Part shown: piece by piece, positions 63,305-64,000 of the stretch
Numbering within the stretch: position 1 is the first letter of the stretch
Layout of the letters: the number at the start of each line of letters is the position of its first letter
NCBI GenBank assembly: GCA_965221815.1
Contig: OZ244915.1
Span: 2,170,001-2,234,000, forward strand
Reading direction: 5' to 3'
Length of the DNA: 64,000 bases
Source of the DNA: JAPOXR01 sp965221815
GTDB lineage: Bacteria > Pseudomonadota > Alphaproteobacteria > Rhodobacterales > Rhodobacteraceae
Notes under the pieces: generated by a model
Seen by the model: only the letters and a program-made list of their open reading frames with translations
The model's database searches: none
Told to the model about the DNA's origin: nothing
Made by a program: the position numbers and the translations under genes

Positions 63305-64000
63305 TCAGTTTGAAATTCTCTTCTTGTAGGTTTTGGGTCGGTTCGGTTTGGGTGAGCGGGCATCGATCAGGCTGACGATCCACGCCATATCATGCAGCGT
63401 GTCGGTGATGCCAGCCTGCATCGCGGGGGTCACTCTCAGCGTTCCGTGAATTCTCACAAAGTTGTAATGCACAAAATACAGGCTCATGCTGTGCAGGTGG
63501 TTCTCTATCTTCTTGCTGAAAGCGTTGGTGAGCCGTGTGAAGCGGCGCATCCCCATCCGCATACTCAGATTGTGACGCTCCACATGTGAGGTGCTGATAT
63601 ACTTCTTCTCAGGCCGCCCCTCGATACGCTGGACCCGCGCCCCCGTGCATTCGGCAGGGCTGTATCGCTTCTCTGGTGATCTGTTGTCCGAGTCGCCGTA
63701 AATCTTGATCAGCATGGCGTAATCAATATCACCCCCGAACGCGCCTTCCACGGCTTCCAGATAGGCTTTATGGCCGTCTGTGGTCAACTGGACGCGGTTG
63801 GCCAGACGAGCACGCAGATCGTCCATGAACTCGATGGCTGTGGCGGCTGAGCGGTCACCGACTTCCCAAGACAGGATCATCTTGTTGTCGCGATCAATCG
63901 CCGTCCATGTCCAGACATCACCCGCGCCGTGCGGGGCGAATTTGGCTTTGGCCACATTCTTCTGTTTGGCATAGCAGAAGGACCAAATCTCATCACACTG
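63305..64000 (-). CDS. IS1-like transposase, N-terminus beyond the window
   Basis: The frame is open to the right edge, beginning there with QCDEIWSFCYAKQKNVAKAK, so the true start lies outside. About 231 residues are visible: AGDVWTWTAIDRDNKMILSWEVGDRS (first catalytic Asp), ANRVQLTTDGHKAYLEAVEGAFGGD (second Asp), YSPAECTGARVQ, STSHVERHNLSMRMGMRRF (Glu region), TRLTNAFSKKIENH, and a basic tail RPKTYKKRISN. The IS end (GTGTCTCAGTTTGAAA) is just downstream at about 63297. Appears intact as far as seen; the remnant at 42007-42612 is a relative. Confidence 0.88.
   Translation of the reverse strand, partial: QCDEIWSFCYAKQKNVAKAKFAPHGAGDVWTWTAIDRDNKMILSWEVGDRSAATAIEFMDDLRARLANRVQLTTDGHKAYLEAVEGAFGGDIDYAMLIKIYGDSDNRSPEKRYSPAECTGARVQRIEGRPEKKYISTSHVERHNLSMRMGMRRFTRLTNAFSKKIENHLHSMSLYFVHYNFVRIHGTLRVTPAMQAGITDTLHDMAWIVSLIDARSPKPNRPKTYKKRISN

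Noticed and set aside
1..64000. CRISPR array
   Set aside because: No regularly spaced identical repeats of 25-40 bases with unique spacers were found.

Overview
The window reads as a chromosomal segment of an alphaproteobacterium that cannot be placed below class from sequence alone. The supporting signs are an uninterrupted mraZ-to-ftsZ division and cell-wall (dcw) cluster continuing into lpxC, bamD and recN; a BolA / J-domain protein / CobS / CobT neighbourhood; a DUF1127 protein; and a FrcBCA-type sugar transporter with a divergent ROK regulator. Host genes look moderate in G+C. Several insertion elements, above all the ISKra4-like ones at 7.4-9.4 kb, are visibly much richer in G+C.

Layout. 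1-3.2 kb: 3' end of pepN overlapping gatB, then bolA on the minus strand. 3.2-9.45 kb: an accessory island with a secreted-protein gene broken at a poly-C run, a 5'-truncated IS5-family element, a decayed IS1634-like element, and one ISKra4-like element inserted inside another. 9.6-15 kb: J-domain protein, an intact ISKra4-like element with a 9-bp target duplication, then cobS and cobT. 15-16.8 kb: aminopeptidase P. 16.8-39.5 kb, minus strand: mraZ-rsmH-ftsL-ftsI-murE-murF-(small ORF)-mraY-murD-ftsW-murG-murC-murB-ddl-ftsQ-ftsA-ftsZ-lpxC-bamD-recN. 39.5-40 kb: a 17-G run and an AT-rich spacer. 40-41.1 kb: mrp/apbC, whose 5' end has been replaced by a complete IS5-family copy (41.08-41.96 kb).

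42-46.4 kb is a second accessory island: IS1-like remnant, deleted serine recombinase, a coupled pair made of an AbiEii-like nucleotidyltransferase and an unknown Cys-rich protein, two identical 16-bp palindromic sites, a small coiled-coil protein ended by an IS, and a second IS1634-like copy in opposite orientation. 46.7-53.4 kb: DUF1127 protein, uvrD/pcrA, tRNA-Gly(GCC) and hisBHAFE. 53.4-55.8 kb: a methyltransferase, a frameshifted gene and a PD-(D/E)XK nuclease-like protein. 56.1-60.6 kb: a divergent ROK regulator and frcBCA with a clear palindromic operator. 60.7-63.2 kb: tRNA-Tyr, rlmB and metY. The right edge cuts an IS1-like transposase.

Functionally the core covers peptidoglycan precursor synthesis, divisome assembly, the committed lipid A step, outer-membrane protein assembly and DNA repair in one co-oriented block. 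It also carries the central histidine genes and a fructose-type ABC importer. The essential dcw block is bracketed by related IS copies: IS5 copies in direct orientation and IS1634 copies inverted. The best candidate for an undescribed system is the AbiEii-like two-gene unit at 42.9-44.3 kb; next are the nuclease-like gene at 55.2 kb and the poly-C gene at 3.6 kb.
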